Assembly (NCBI GenBank): GCA_036653595.1
Contig: JAVVTQ010000019.1
Location: forward strand, 1-28,992
Origin: JAVVTQ01 sp036653595
GTDB taxonomy: Bacteria; Bacillota; Clostridia; Oscillospirales; Ruminococcaceae
Direction of reading: 5' to 3'
Length of the DNA: 28,992 nucleotides
Shown: in pieces, positions 1 to 8,700 of the stretch
Numbering within the stretch: position 1 is the stretch's first letter
Layout of the letters: every line of letters begins with the position of its first letter
The notes under the pieces: generated by a model
Databases searched by the model: none
The model's input: the letters and a program-made list of their open reading frames with translations, nothing else
What the model was told of the DNA's origin: nothing
Position numbers and translations under genes: made by a program

Positions 1-42
1 TAGCCGAAGAATTAATAAACTGTTGGGAGCTTCAAAGAAACT

Positions 43-717
43 ATGTACAAAATATTTGTTGTTGAAGACGACGAGGCAATAGCAAAGCTGCTGCAAGAGA
101 ATCTCAATAAATGGGGATTTGAAGCGGTGTGCTGTTGTGATTTTTCCAAGGTGACACAAGAATTTGAAAGCGCTGCACCGCATTTGGTTTTGCTTGATAT
201 TTCCCTTCCTTTTTACAACGGCTACTATTGGTGCGCCGAGATGCGCAAAATAACGGATACGCCCATCATATTTTTGTCATCTCACAGTGAAGACATGGAC
301 ATAGTTATGGCGATGAACATGGGCGGCGACGATTATATAACAAAGCCCTTTGCTGTGGATGTGCTGATAGCAAAAATAAACGCTATTGTGCGCAGGGCAT
401 ACAGCTATAAAGGCGAGCGCGCTTTTCTCACGGCAGGAGATGCAACGCTCAATCCGGGCGATGGCACGCTTTGTGTGAAAGGAAAAAGCGTTGATCTGAC
501 GAAAAATGAGCTTCGCATACTAAAGGCTCTTATGTCTCAAAAAAACAATATCGTGTCGCGCGAGGTGATTATGAAAGCGCTGTGGGATTCCGACAGCTTT
601 ATCGACGACAACACGCTGACCGTCAATATAAACAGACTGCGCGCAAAGATGGCCGATGCAGGTCTTGAGGATTTCATATCGACCAAAAAGGGACTGGGGT
701 ATTGTGTATATGATTAG
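43..717 (+). CDS. OmpR/PhoB-family response regulator of a Bce-type module
   Basis: Two-component response regulator of 224 aa, expected to bind DNA and control the neighbouring ABC transporter. The receiver domain (about residues 1-115) shows the acidic pocket E8-D9-D10, the phosphoacceptor D52 in LLDISLP, S79 after the IIFL strand and K101 in the TKPF motif, so it looks fully functional. The rest is a winged-helix effector domain (about 125-222) ending in the usual TKKGLGYCVY wing. Its stop overlaps the start of the kinase gene by 8 nt, so the two are translationally coupled. The Shine-Dalgarno match before ATG 43 is weak (GGGAG lies rather far upstream), and the window starts too close to see a promoter. 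The Bce assignment rests on the kinase and transporter beside it; the receiver alone says only OmpR family. Confidence 0.93.
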   Translation: MYKIFVVEDDEAIAKLLQENLNKWGFEAVCCCDFSKVTQEFESAAPHLVLLDISLPFYNGYYWCAEMRKITDTPIIFLSSHSEDMDIVMAMNMGGDDYITKPFAVDVLIAKINAIVRRAYSYKGERAFLTAGDATLNPGDGTLCVKGKSVDLTKNELRILKALMSQKNNIVSREVIMKALWDSDSFIDDNTLTVNINRLRAKMADAGLEDFISTKKGLGYCVYD

Positions 718-1684
718 AGGCTATATGCGTTACCGCCGCACGATGCTGTGCGCAGCGTTTGTCGCGGTGCTTGTGTTTCCGACGATGATGGTGCTCTCTC
801 GGGTTGAAGCCGTTAATGTCGCATATGCCGCCGCAATATACCTTTTTGTAATTGCTGTTTTTGTGGTGGCGGATGCGTTTAGATATTTTCAAAAGATAAA
901 GACACTGCGTGAAATATCAGAGAATATTTCCTGCACCACGCACGATTACCCAAAGCAGGAGAACAATATCGAGAGGCTTTATTCAAACATTATTTTTTCG
1001 CTCTATGGGCTTATGGACGATAGCAGAAAAAAGCTTATCGCCGATCACGCCGAACAGGTTGATTTTTATCCGTGGTGGCTGAATCAAATAAAAACGCCGA
1101 TATCTGCGATGCGGTTGGCACTTGAAAGTGAGGCTGCGCCGAGCAGTATCTATGAACAGGAATTATTCAAAATAGAGCGGTATATTGAGATGGCACTTCA
1201 ATATGTCAGGATGAGAAACCTTGAAAACGACTTGGTGCTGATGCCCTACAGCGTTGATGAATTGCTGCGTGAGAGCGTTAAGAAGTACTCGGCGCAATTT
1301 ATACACAAGAACCTCACGGTTGACTTTGAACCGATTAATCTGACTGTGATAACGGATAAAAAGTGGTTTTGCTTTGTCGCCGAGCAGTTTTTGAGCAATG
1401 CCGTCAAGTATACAAAAAGCGGCGGGGTCAAAATCTACAAAGAGGGAGCGAGCTGTATTGTAATTGAGGACAGCGGCATCGGAATACGAAGCGAAGATTT
1501 GCCGCGAGTCTTTGAAAAGGGCTATACCGGCTATAACGGAAGGATAGATATGCGCGCAAGCGGCCTTGGAATGTATATGGCCGGAAATATCGCAAAGCAG
1601 CTGTCAATAGTGCTGTCTGCGGAGTCGAAAATCGGAGTCGGAACAAGGATAAAGATGAGGTTCAATGCCGCAAAAGAGGGCTAA
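710..1684 (+). CDS. Bce-type intramembrane-sensing histidine kinase, phosphoacceptor His replaced by Asn
   Basis: Sensor kinase of 324 aa. Two N-terminal TM helices (about 10-30 and 39-58) are joined by a very short outside loop, the layout of BceS/intramembrane-sensing kinases, which lack a sensor domain and take their signal from the partner transporter. The dimerisation helix carries WWLNQIKTPISAM at 122-134. In this family the motif normally reads HQ(I/V)KTP, so N125 (codon AAT, 1082-1084) sits where the phosphorylated His should be. The catalytic domain looks intact: N-box FLSNAVKYT with N230, G1 box DSGIGI at 254-259, G2 box ASGLGMYM at 283-290. Start chosen at ATG 710 because it overlaps the regulator stop (ATGATTAG) and gives the proper N-terminal helix; an upstream in-frame ATG at 656 lies inside the regulator gene. 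As written it should not autophosphorylate. Confidence 0.9.
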   Translation: MIRGYMRYRRTMLCAAFVAVLVFPTMMVLSRVEAVNVAYAAAIYLFVIAVFVVADAFRYFQKIKTLREISENISCTTHDYPKQENNIERLYSNIIFSLYGLMDDSRKKLIADHAEQVDFYPWWLNQIKTPISAMRLALESEAAPSSIYEQELFKIERYIEMALQYVRMRNLENDLVLMPYSVDELLRESVKKYSAQFIHKNLTVDFEPINLTVITDKKWFCFVAEQFLSNAVKYTKSGGVKIYKEGASCIVIEDSGIGIRSEDLPRVFEKGYTGYNGRIDMRASGLGMYMAGNIAKQLSIVLSAESKIGVGTRIKMRFNAAKEG

Positions 1685-1690
1685 GCTTGC

Positions 1691-1759
1691 AAAAGTGTAA
1701 GGTTGGGCGGGAAAATGTAAGCCAAAGCTATGGCGCGCATTTTTCCGCTTTTGTATACT
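1691..1759 (+). promoter_or_regulatory. Candidate regulator-controlled promoter of the ABC transporter genes
   Basis: The 110-nt gap between the kinase and ATPase genes holds two direct TGTAAG copies (1696-1701 and 1716-1721), each preceded by an A-rich run and spaced 20 bp, about two helical turns. Downstream is a good -10-like TATACT at 1754-1759, with no recognisable -35 box at the right distance. A poor -35 preceded by direct repeats is what an OmpR-family activator site often looks like, and Bce-type regulators usually act on the promoter of their transporter genes. The repeats and the -10 are seen; the binding is inferred. Confidence 0.35.
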
Positions 1760-1794
1760 GTAGGTGCAGTCGAAAATATCATCGGGGAGAAATT

Positions 1795-2562
1795 ATGGAG
1801 TTATTACAAGCACGGCACATAAAAAAAGTATACAATACGAGACTGGGAGGCCGCCAGTGCGTTGCGCTAAACGATGTCAGCTTTGATGTTTCAAGCGGCG
1901 AATTTGTCGCAATCATGGGCGCCTCCGGCTCAGGCAAAACGACCTTGCTCAACATACTCGCGTCGCTTGATAAGGCGACGGAGGGCGATGTTACACTTGA
2001 TGGCAAGAGCTTTTGCGATATAAAGGACAAGGAGATATCGGCATTCCGCAGGGATAACCTGGGATTTGTATTTCAGGATTTCAACCTGCTCGACGACCTT
2101 TCGATAAAGGACAACATCCTGCTTCCGCTTGTTCTTGCAAGCACGGACGTCAATGAGATGAATGCGCGTGTGACACCGCTCGCACAGAGTCTCGGAATAG
2201 GGGAGCTGCTGGAAAAATTTCCATATGAGGTGTCGGGCGGTGAAAAACAGCGCGCCGCAATAGCCCGCGCAGTGATAACAAATCCGAGGCTGATTTTGGC
2301 GGACGAGCCTACTGGGGCGCTCGATTCAAAATCGTCCGCGGAGCTTCTGGAAAAATTCGAGGCAATCAACAAATGCGGGCAGACAATATTGATGGTCACA
2401 CACAGCACACGTGCCGCAAGCTATGCACAGAGAGTGCTTTTCATAAAGGATGGCACTGTATTTAACCAGATTTACCGCGGTGACATAAAAAGACGTGATT
2501 TCTTTGATAAAATTGTCGCATCGCTGTCCGTGCTGTCTGACGGAGGTGTGGATATTGGGTAA
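1795..2562 (+). CDS. ABC transporter ATPase, BceA/MacB-like
   Basis: ATP-binding subunit of 255 aa that would power the FtsX-type permease encoded next. All nucleotide-binding motifs are present: Walker A GASGSGKT at 42-49, Q-loop Q94 in FVFQDFNLL, signature VSGGEKQR at 146-153, Walker B LILADEP at 166-172 followed by TGALDS, and an H-loop MVTHS. The segment between Q-loop and signature is typical of the LolD/MacB/BceA branch. Start taken at ATG 1795, with GGGGAGAA just upstream; the frame is open further upstream to the kinase stop but that stretch does not look like protein. The last bases overlap the permease start. In Bce systems the transporter both removes the peptide antibiotic and signals flux to the kinase; the substrate here cannot be read from sequence. 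Confidence 0.93.
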   Translation: MELLQARHIKKVYNTRLGGRQCVALNDVSFDVSSGEFVAIMGASGSGKTTLLNILASLDKATEGDVTLDGKSFCDIKDKEISAFRRDNLGFVFQDFNLLDDLSIKDNILLPLVLASTDVNEMNARVTPLAQSLGIGELLEKFPYEVSGGEKQRAAIARAVITNPRLILADEPTGALDSKSSAELLEKFEAINKCGQTILMVTHSTRAASYAQRVLFIKDGTVFNQIYRGDIKRRDFFDKIVASLSVLSDGGVDIG

Positions 2563-4609
2563 CAGACTTTTTTTCAAGCTCGCAAAGAACAATATCTGGC
2601 GAAACCGCCAAATGTATATCCCTTATGCCTTGGCAACCACAATTATGTCGGCGATGTTCTTTATAATATCAAATCTTACCTTTTCGCGCAGTGTTTCGAA
2701 CATGCGTTACGGTGAGACAATGGTGTCAATGATGGCGGTTGGCATAGTGATTATGGCGATATTCACCATTTCCTACATGCTGTACCTCAACAGCTTTTTG
2801 ATGAAGAGACGCAAAAAGGAATTTGGGCTTTACGGCGTGCTCGGACTCGAAAAACGCCATGTTATGAGGATAGTGGGTATAGAAAACATCATATTAAATG
2901 CGGCTTCGCTGGGCTTTGGAATTTTGTGCGGCACGGTTTTCGGCAAATTGATTTTCATGGCACTCATGGCTACACTCGATGTCGCCGAGGGCAGCAGGTT
3001 TACTCTTGCGCCGCAGGCATATATTCTGACAGTTGTGATTTTCTTGGGAATATTTGTTGTCACCACGCTCTATAATCAGCTTGTGGTTCGGCTCGCGAAC
3101 CCGATTGATCTCATAAATGGCAGCCGCAAGGGCGAGAAAAAGATGCGGGCTACTCTTCCGGTGGCTTTGCTGGGAGCTGTCTGTCTGGGCACCGCATATT
3201 GGGCTTCGATGGTCACGGACAGGATGTCAGCGATAATTATATTCTGGCCGGCCGTTGTTCTTGTGATTATTGGCACCTATTGTATTTTTACTGCGGGCAG
3301 TCAGGTAGTGCTAAGGGCGCTCAAAAAGAACAGCAAGTTCTACTTCAAGCCGCGCAATTTTATAGCGGTGTCCGGGCTGAGACACAGAATGAGGCAAAAT
3401 GCTGCGGGTCTTTCAAACATATGCATTCTCTCCACCATGGTGCTCGTCACTATTTCCTGCGTTTTTTCGCTCTATCTGGGTCAAGAGAGTGCTCTCAAGA
3501 AAGAATTTCCAAACGACGCAGAGATGGGCGTTTCGTATGACAGGTGCGAGGAAGCCCCGGATTTGACTGCCTCATATGAGGCGCTGTACGATTGGGCGGC
3601 AAAAAGTGATGTGACAATCGATGAAATATATACGATCCCTGTTATCAGAGAACATTTTTATCTCGATAACGGCCAAATTTATGTCAAGGATGAAAATGGC
3701 CAATATCAAATCGACGCAGAGAAAGAGGGCGACTACGGCAACTACAAATACGCCAAAATCATCGCGCTGGAGGATTTCAATAGAATCACAAATCAAAATG
3801 AAACGCTGCAAAGCAAACAGCTGCTGCTGGTGTCCGGCAATGAGCTTGATGTGGGTAACACGCTTTTGCTAAATGGAGTTGAGTATTCGATAAAGAGCGT
3901 CAGAAACGACACAAAACTGGCAAATGGCAAGAACGCAGAGGTTAAAGACAGCATCTTCTTTGTTGCAGCAAGCCGTGAGGAATGCTATCAACTCAGCAAG
4001 GTCATGGCTCCCGACTTGCAAAACAAAGCGGACGGCGATGAATCCCGGATTTGGCTTGAAACGACGGTAAACTATTCTGCACAGAGCAACTCACAAAGAT
4101 TTGAATTTTCAGATGGTATGTACTCTGTATTTTCAGACGGCGTCAAGCGCGCAGCGAATTCCTCCAATGGAGGAAGAAGTTTTAGCAGTATTGATATAAG
4201 CAGAGAGGGCATGAACAGTGTGACGGGCGGGCTATTGTTTCTGGGTGTGTTTTTCGCGCTGCTGTTTCTTGTCAACACGGTTCTTATAATGTACTTCAAG
4301 CAGGTTTCAGAGGGGTATGAGGATCGCGAAAAGTTTGTCATCATGCAAAAGGTAGGCTTGAGCGATGAGGAGGTTCGAAGCACGATAAACAGCCAGGTGC
4401 GCACCGTCTTTCTGTTGCCGATTATTGTCGCACTCGTTCATATTCTGGCGGCGACGAACATAATGAGGCAGATAATGAGCTCGCTTACATTTGCCGATAA
4501 CTCACTGCTGCTCATTTGTATCACGGTGACGAGTGCGCTGTTTACTATCGTATATCTCGCAGTTTTCAAGCTCACGGCAAGAACATATTATAAAATCGTA
4601 AAATGGTGA
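2555..4609 (+). CDS. ABC transporter permease, BceB/FtsX family
   Basis: Membrane subunit of 684 aa with the BceB layout of about ten TM helices: helices near 21-41, 57-79, 108-137, 154-172, 200-217, 225-246 and 284-308, then a large extracellular region of about 240 residues, then three C-terminal helices. The FtsX-like segments are recognisable at KEFGLYGVLGLEKRHV (about 88-103) and at its C-terminal counterpart FVIMQKVGLSDEEV. The large outside region of BceB proteins is the part that recognises the peptide or lipid II complex. Start chosen at TTG 2555, with GGAGGTG at 2542-2548 at good distance; GTG 2546 is in frame but overlaps that site. It overlaps the ATPase stop by 8 nt. The downstream inverted repeat TGCGGCA/TGCCGCA (4610-4633) lacks a T tract, so I do not call it a terminator. 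Confidence 0.92.
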   Translation: MGNRLFFKLAKNNIWRNRQMYIPYALATTIMSAMFFIISNLTFSRSVSNMRYGETMVSMMAVGIVIMAIFTISYMLYLNSFLMKRRKKEFGLYGVLGLEKRHVMRIVGIENIILNAASLGFGILCGTVFGKLIFMALMATLDVAEGSRFTLAPQAYILTVVIFLGIFVVTTLYNQLVVRLANPIDLINGSRKGEKKMRATLPVALLGAVCLGTAYWASMVTDRMSAIIIFWPAVVLVIIGTYCIFTAGSQVVLRALKKNSKFYFKPRNFIAVSGLRHRMRQNAAGLSNICILSTMVLVTISCVFSLYLGQESALKKEFPNDAEMGVSYDRCEEAPDLTASYEALYDWAAKSDVTIDEIYTIPVIREHFYLDNGQIYVKDENGQYQIDAEKEGDYGNYKYAKIIALEDFNRITNQNETLQSKQLLLVSGNELDVGNTLLLNGVEYSIKSVRNDTKLANGKNAEVKDSIFFVAASREECYQLSKVMAPDLQNKADGDESRIWLETTVNYSAQSNSQRFEFSDGMYSVFSDGVKRAANSSNGGRSFSSIDISREGMNSVTGGLLFLGVFFALLFLVNTVLIMYFKQVSEGYEDREKFVIMQKVGLSDEEVRSTINSQVRTVFLLPIIVALVHILAATNIMRQIMSSLTFADNSLLLICITVTSALFTIVYLAVFKLTARTYYKIVKW

Positions 4610-4693
4610 TGCGGCAGAACATGAAATGCCGCACAAGCAAAAACAAAAAACAAATTTCACAAAATTATTGCGCTGCAAAGCCGAAAGGGAAGA

Positions 4694-5341
4694 ATGAAGC
4701 CGTTGACTAAAAAAATAATGATTATAATACTGTGTGTGTTTTGCGTCGCCGTCATTGTAGCATCGGCTGTGCTCGGGCCTATCGCGGTCAGGGGCTACAA
4801 GATGTACCGCGCCGCGGTGGATGCCGTGCCTCTCAAGGAAAAAATCGCACAGGTGCAAGCGGACGAGTCGTATGTGACAGCCGACGAAATAGCAAACGAA
4901 TATCTAAAGCGTGTCGTCGAGATTGAGGATCACAGGTTTTACTCGCACGGCGCATTCGACGTGATATCGCTGGCTCGCGCGCTTTTGACCAATGTCGCCA
5001 GCGGAAAGACCGCCATCGGAGGGAGCACAATCACACAGCAGGTCGCCAAAAATCTGTATTTCACGCAGGAGCGAATTTATGAGCGCAAGGTAGCCGAGCT
5101 GCTTGTGGCGTTTGAACTTGAGCGGGAACTGACAAAGGACGAAATACTGGAGCTGTACTGCAACATCGTCTACTTTGGAGAGGGCTGCTACGGGATAAAA
5201 GAGGCGTCTATGCACTATTTTGGCATTTTGCCCGAAAAGCTCGACGAGCATCAGGCGGTGCTGCTTGTCAGAACGCTGACCTCCCCAAATACCAACAACC
5301 CAAATTCTAATGCGGCCACTCAAATTAAGAGAGCGGCTTAA
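4694..5341 (+). CDS. Monofunctional GT51 peptidoglycan transglycosylase, C-terminus probably truncated
   Basis: Membrane-anchored glycosyltransferase of 215 aa that would polymerise lipid II into glycan strands on the outer face of the membrane. One N-terminal TM helix (about 7-33) precedes the GT51 domain. Motifs seen: catalytic E78 in EIEDHRFYSHG, GGSTITQQVAKNL at 109-121, RKVAELLVAFELE at 131-143, LELYCNIVYFGEGCYGI at 152-168 and YFG at 175-177. There is no transpeptidase domain. ATG 4694 follows AAAGGGA. The reading frame stops inside the last helix of the fold; the missing end can be read in another frame immediately downstream (see the remnant at 5338-5463). It lies 84 nt after the Bce permease, a fitting place for a wall-repair enzyme, but shared transcription is not shown. 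Confidence 0.85.
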   Translation: MKPLTKKIMIIILCVFCVAVIVASAVLGPIAVRGYKMYRAAVDAVPLKEKIAQVQADESYVTADEIANEYLKRVVEIEDHRFYSHGAFDVISLARALLTNVASGKTAIGGSTITQQVAKNLYFTQERIYERKVAELLVAFELERELTKDEILELYCNIVYFGEGCYGIKEASMHYFGILPEKLDEHQAVLLVRTLTSPNTNNPNSNAATQIKRAA

Positions 5342-5463
5342 TGCAAAAAAACATGCTTTGAAGAAGCGAAAATGACAGGATTTTGCCCGAAAAGCTTTGT
5401 GACGCAATATGTTCAAGGCCGAAAAACTCGGGTGCGCCAAAAAGGAAAGAAAAAATGCGTTAA
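5338..5463 (+). other. Out-of-frame C-terminal remnant of the transglycosylase gene
   Basis: In the frame that begins at 5338 the sequence reads LMQKNML, a TGA stop at 5359-5361, then RSENDRILPEKLCDAI, CSRPKNSGAPKRKEKMR and a stop at 5461-5463. Attached to the upstream frame this gives IKRAALMQKNML, which matches the usual Arg-rich closing helix of GT51 domains followed by a basic tail. It suggests one lost base near 5326-5340 plus a nonsense change at 5359. A chance match is possible because the piece is short. Confidence 0.45.
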
Positions 5464-5495
5464 AGAGCCAATATGGATTAATCTGGTAAAGTCTA

Positions 5496-5524
5496 TTGCT
5501 TAAAGTGATAGAAAGTTGTATGAT
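5496..5524 (+). promoter_or_regulatory. Sigma-A type promoter upstream of the large diguanylate cyclase
   Basis: TTGCTT (5496-5501) and TATGAT (5519-5524) are separated by exactly 17 bp. The -10 matches the consensus at five of six positions and the -35 at the important TTG. Transcription would start near 5531 and give a leader of about 170 nt before the ATG at 5703. Confidence 0.55.
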
Positions 5525-5550
5525 GTATTTGAAATAAAGGTTGGTACTAA

Positions 5551-5627
5551 ATAGCAAGGAATTGCCTGGGTTACATTAAAGCTATTGGTGATGCCCTACT
5601 GTTTTTAGGCTAAAAGGGATTTGCTAT
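5551..5627 (+). promoter_or_regulatory. Structured RNA leader of unknown class (riboswitch-like)
   Basis: A perfect 7-bp long-range pairing, ATAGCAA (5551-5557) with TTGCTAT (5621-5627), closes a 77-nt element. Inside it GCCT (5564-5567) can pair with AGGC (5607-5610), and GGG (5568-5570) with CCC (5594-5596). A terminator-like hairpin follows only 10 nt later and the gene start 75 nt later. This order (promoter, multi-helix fold, terminator, gene) is that of a transcription-attenuating riboswitch. I compared it by eye with the conserved cores of the c-di-GMP-I, c-di-GMP-II and cobalamin classes and saw no match. The helices are seen in one sequence only; no covariation support is available. 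Confidence 0.4.
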
Positions 5628-5637
5628 GGGGCTAGTG

Positions 5638-5667
5638 GCGTCTGCCGTCGATCGACAGGCGCTTTTT
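5638..5667 (+). terminator. Terminator-like hairpin in the leader of the diguanylate cyclase gene
   Basis: GCGTCTG (5638-5644) pairs with CAGGCGC (5656-5662), seven pairs with one G-T wobble, and is followed directly by TTTTT. An alternative pairing AGTGGC (5634-5639) with GCCACT (5677-5682) would span the same hairpin and share bases with it, so the two could be mutually exclusive. It may be a regulated attenuator for the gene at 5703 or simply the end of upstream transcription. Confidence 0.5.
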
Positions 5668-5702
5668 GTCTACGCAGCCACTGAAAATACATGGGAAGCA
5701 AC

Positions 5703-8700
5703 ATGAAAAAAGACCAGTTGTTTGAGAAAGACAATAAAAACAGTATTTCCTGGACCGCGATGATAATACCAGTCGTGATGGTCGCGGGAATTTTGTTGAC
5801 GCTGATAGTCAGCTACAATCGCGCAAGAATCAATGTTGTCGAGCGCGCGCAGCAGGTTCTGTATGATTCCGCAGCGGAACAGAAATTTATTTTTCAGACA
5901 AAGCTTGACGATCAGTTTGGTATGCTCAACACGTTCGCGGTGAACCTTGCTCTGAAAGACAGCTATGACATGGATTTGCTCAAGCAGGGAATGCACGCAG
6001 TGGAGGAAAACTCGGATTTTTCTTTTGTCTCGTTTGCCGATACAAACGGGACTCTTTACAACAGTGACGGGGTTACCGTCCCGGATATAAGCGACAGGGA
6101 ATATTTTATAAAGTGCATGGAGGGCAAAAAGGCAATTGAATTTATCAGCGTCGCCCGCGATGACGGGAAGGCTTATTTTACCTTTGCTGTTCCGGTAATA
6201 AAAAACGGAGACATAAAAGGCGCCGTATGCGGATATTATGTTGAAAAAGAGCTTCGAAAGTTTCTTCTCTCAGAGGCATTTGGACGAAAAGCCTATTCAT
6301 TTATCACTGACAAAGATGGAAATATTGTGATTGAAAGCAATCACAAGGACTACCTTATGCAGGAGAACTCCACGCTCTCCTACAATAACATTCTTGAGAT
6401 TCTCAAAGACTCTAAAATTGAAGGGGCGAATTTAGACGGGATAAAGCAAAACATCGAGCAGAGAAAGCGCGGAAGTTTTTGCTACACCTTGGCAGAACAT
6501 CAACGGTATGCGGTCTATATACCGCTTGAGGAGATTGACGGATTCATCTTCAACATGCTGCCCCAAGAAGTCGTAGAGGAAGAGATTTCAACAGGTACAA
6601 AAGATATTCTGCTGACAGTTTTGTGCGTGGCGCTGTTCTCGGGCTTAATAATCACCTACATTATCATTCGCGAGAACATACACAGGAAAAAATCAGAAGA
6701 AGAGCGCGAAATGCTGCGCATGAGCGAGGAAGAATACAGGATAGCGGCAAAGCAGAGCGGGAAGTTTTTGGCTCGGTACAACATTATGACCAAGACTCTA
6801 TATCAGCAGGAAAGCTCGGCTGAGATATTTGGGTCCGGGCTGATTGTGGAAAATGTGCCTGACAGCGTGTACTTGACAGACAATGTATCCCCCGAAAGCC
6901 GCGATGAATACAAAAGCCTCTTCGATCAGATGAACGCAGGACAAGCGACGGGCAGCGGAAACGTATGCCTTAAAAATAAAATCCTAAACGAATATCGTTG
7001 GTTTCAGGTCGATTATACTACTATATTCACCTCGGATAATGTCCCGCAGCATTCAATTATCACTTTCTATGACAACACGAAGCAGCGTGAAAAAGAGCTG
7101 GCGTATGAGCACTGGAATCAGACGCTGACATCGATCGACGGAGAAAAAGCATTTGTTTTCGAAAGCAACCTCACCCGCGATATCTTTGACCCACAGGCGA
7201 GAGTCTTGCCCGGGATGCTCGCAGAGCTGGAAAATTACAAGAGCTTTAACGATCGCACGCACTTTTTTACAAATAACTTTGTACATCCGGATGATGTGGA
7301 TGCCTGCAACAGCTTTCTAAGCCGCGAGCGGCTGCTCATGCGTTTTTACGCAGGCTCCCGCGAGGAGATGATGGAGTACAGGGTGACCATTGACGGTGCC
7401 TGTAAATGGTACAGACTAAAAGTGCAGATGGTGCAGTATCCTAAATCCGAGGAGATAAAGGCATACGTAATCCACTCGGACATCAATGATGAGAAGCTTG
7501 AAAAGCTTGCGTTGATGGCGAGGTCACAGGAGGATTCGCTCACCGGCCTTCTCAACAGAGCAACGTTTTCAGAAAAGGTGTCGGAGCTGCTCTTGGCTAT
7601 GCCCGGCATGCAGCACGTACTGGTGATGATAGACATCGACAACTTTAAAAGGGTCAATGACACGCTGGGACATATCAGAGGAGACAAAATTCTCATCGAT
7701 ATCGCAAAGTCCTTAAAGTCAATTCTTAGGGAGGGCGACCTCGTCGGGAGAATTGGCGGCGATGAGTTTATGGTATTCCTCAAAAACATCCCTTATATCG
7801 ACGTGATTGAAAAGAGGGCCGCTCTTATGTGCCGCCTCCTTGAAATTGATGCCTCGGAGAGCGTGAGTATTTCCGGAAGTCTCGGAATTTCGCTTTATCC
7901 GCGCGATGGCGTCAACTTTTCGCAGCTGTACCGATGTGCGGATATCGCCGTCTATAAGGCCAAGGGAAACGGCAGAAACAGATATGAGTTTTACAGAGCA
8001 GGCATAAAAATGGAGGACATAAAGCTTGAAAGCTTGCCGCTTGAAGGGCAAGATTTCAGAGCCGAGCTGGAAATTGCCAGAAAGAATCAGATTAATGATA
8101 TAATTTTTCAAAACAAAGCCCTTTGTGTGCGTCAGGATGAGGATGAGCGCTTTCGAAAGATAATGGAAAATGTCGGCATTGCGACCTTCGAGTGGAATAA
8201 AATTTCCGAAACCTACTCAAGCTCTCTGAGCTTTGATGAATATGAAATAAGCAGAATGGACATCAGACAGTTCTTTGGCGACAATCCCGATTTAAGCTCT
8301 ATTCATCCGGATGACAGGGCACTGTTTTGCGACGTTACACTCGTCGGCATTGACAAAAAGCAAAAGTATACCGAGATAAAGGTGAGACTAAAGCTAGTCG
8401 GCGACGACTATGTATGGGTGCGGCTGGGAACGGTGGTTATTCTCGACGGCAACGGCTCGCTGAAAAGCATAATAGGAATTGTAATTCGCGACGGCATCAA
8501 AAAGCGAAAATCCGAGACTAGGCTAGAGGCCATAATAAAGCACATGGACTCGGGAGTTGTGCTCTTTGAATTAAGTGAAGACGGTTCAACGGTGCCGATT
8601 TATGTGAGTGAAAGATACATAAGCACGGCTGATAAGACGAACGTCTTCGACAAGGATGCGCGCATAGCGGACTTTGTTTTGGAGGAGGACAGAAAGAAGC

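Noticed and set aside
4610..4633. Inverted repeat TGCGGCA/TGCCGCA after the permease gene as a terminator
   Set aside because: No T tract follows; the next bases are A-rich.
4904..5557. Minus-strand open frame of 217 codons opposite the transglycosylase
   Set aside because: It mirrors a gene with clear GT51 motifs and shows no family features of its own.
5677..5683. GCCACTG, a word found in cobalamin riboswitches, upstream of the cyclase gene
   Set aside because: The other conserved cobalamin blocks are absent and the word pairs instead with AGTGGC at 5634-5639.
5531..5690. c-di-GMP-I or c-di-GMP-II riboswitch before a GGDEF gene
   Set aside because: The conserved cores of both classes were looked for by eye and not found; the leader is kept only as an unassigned structure.
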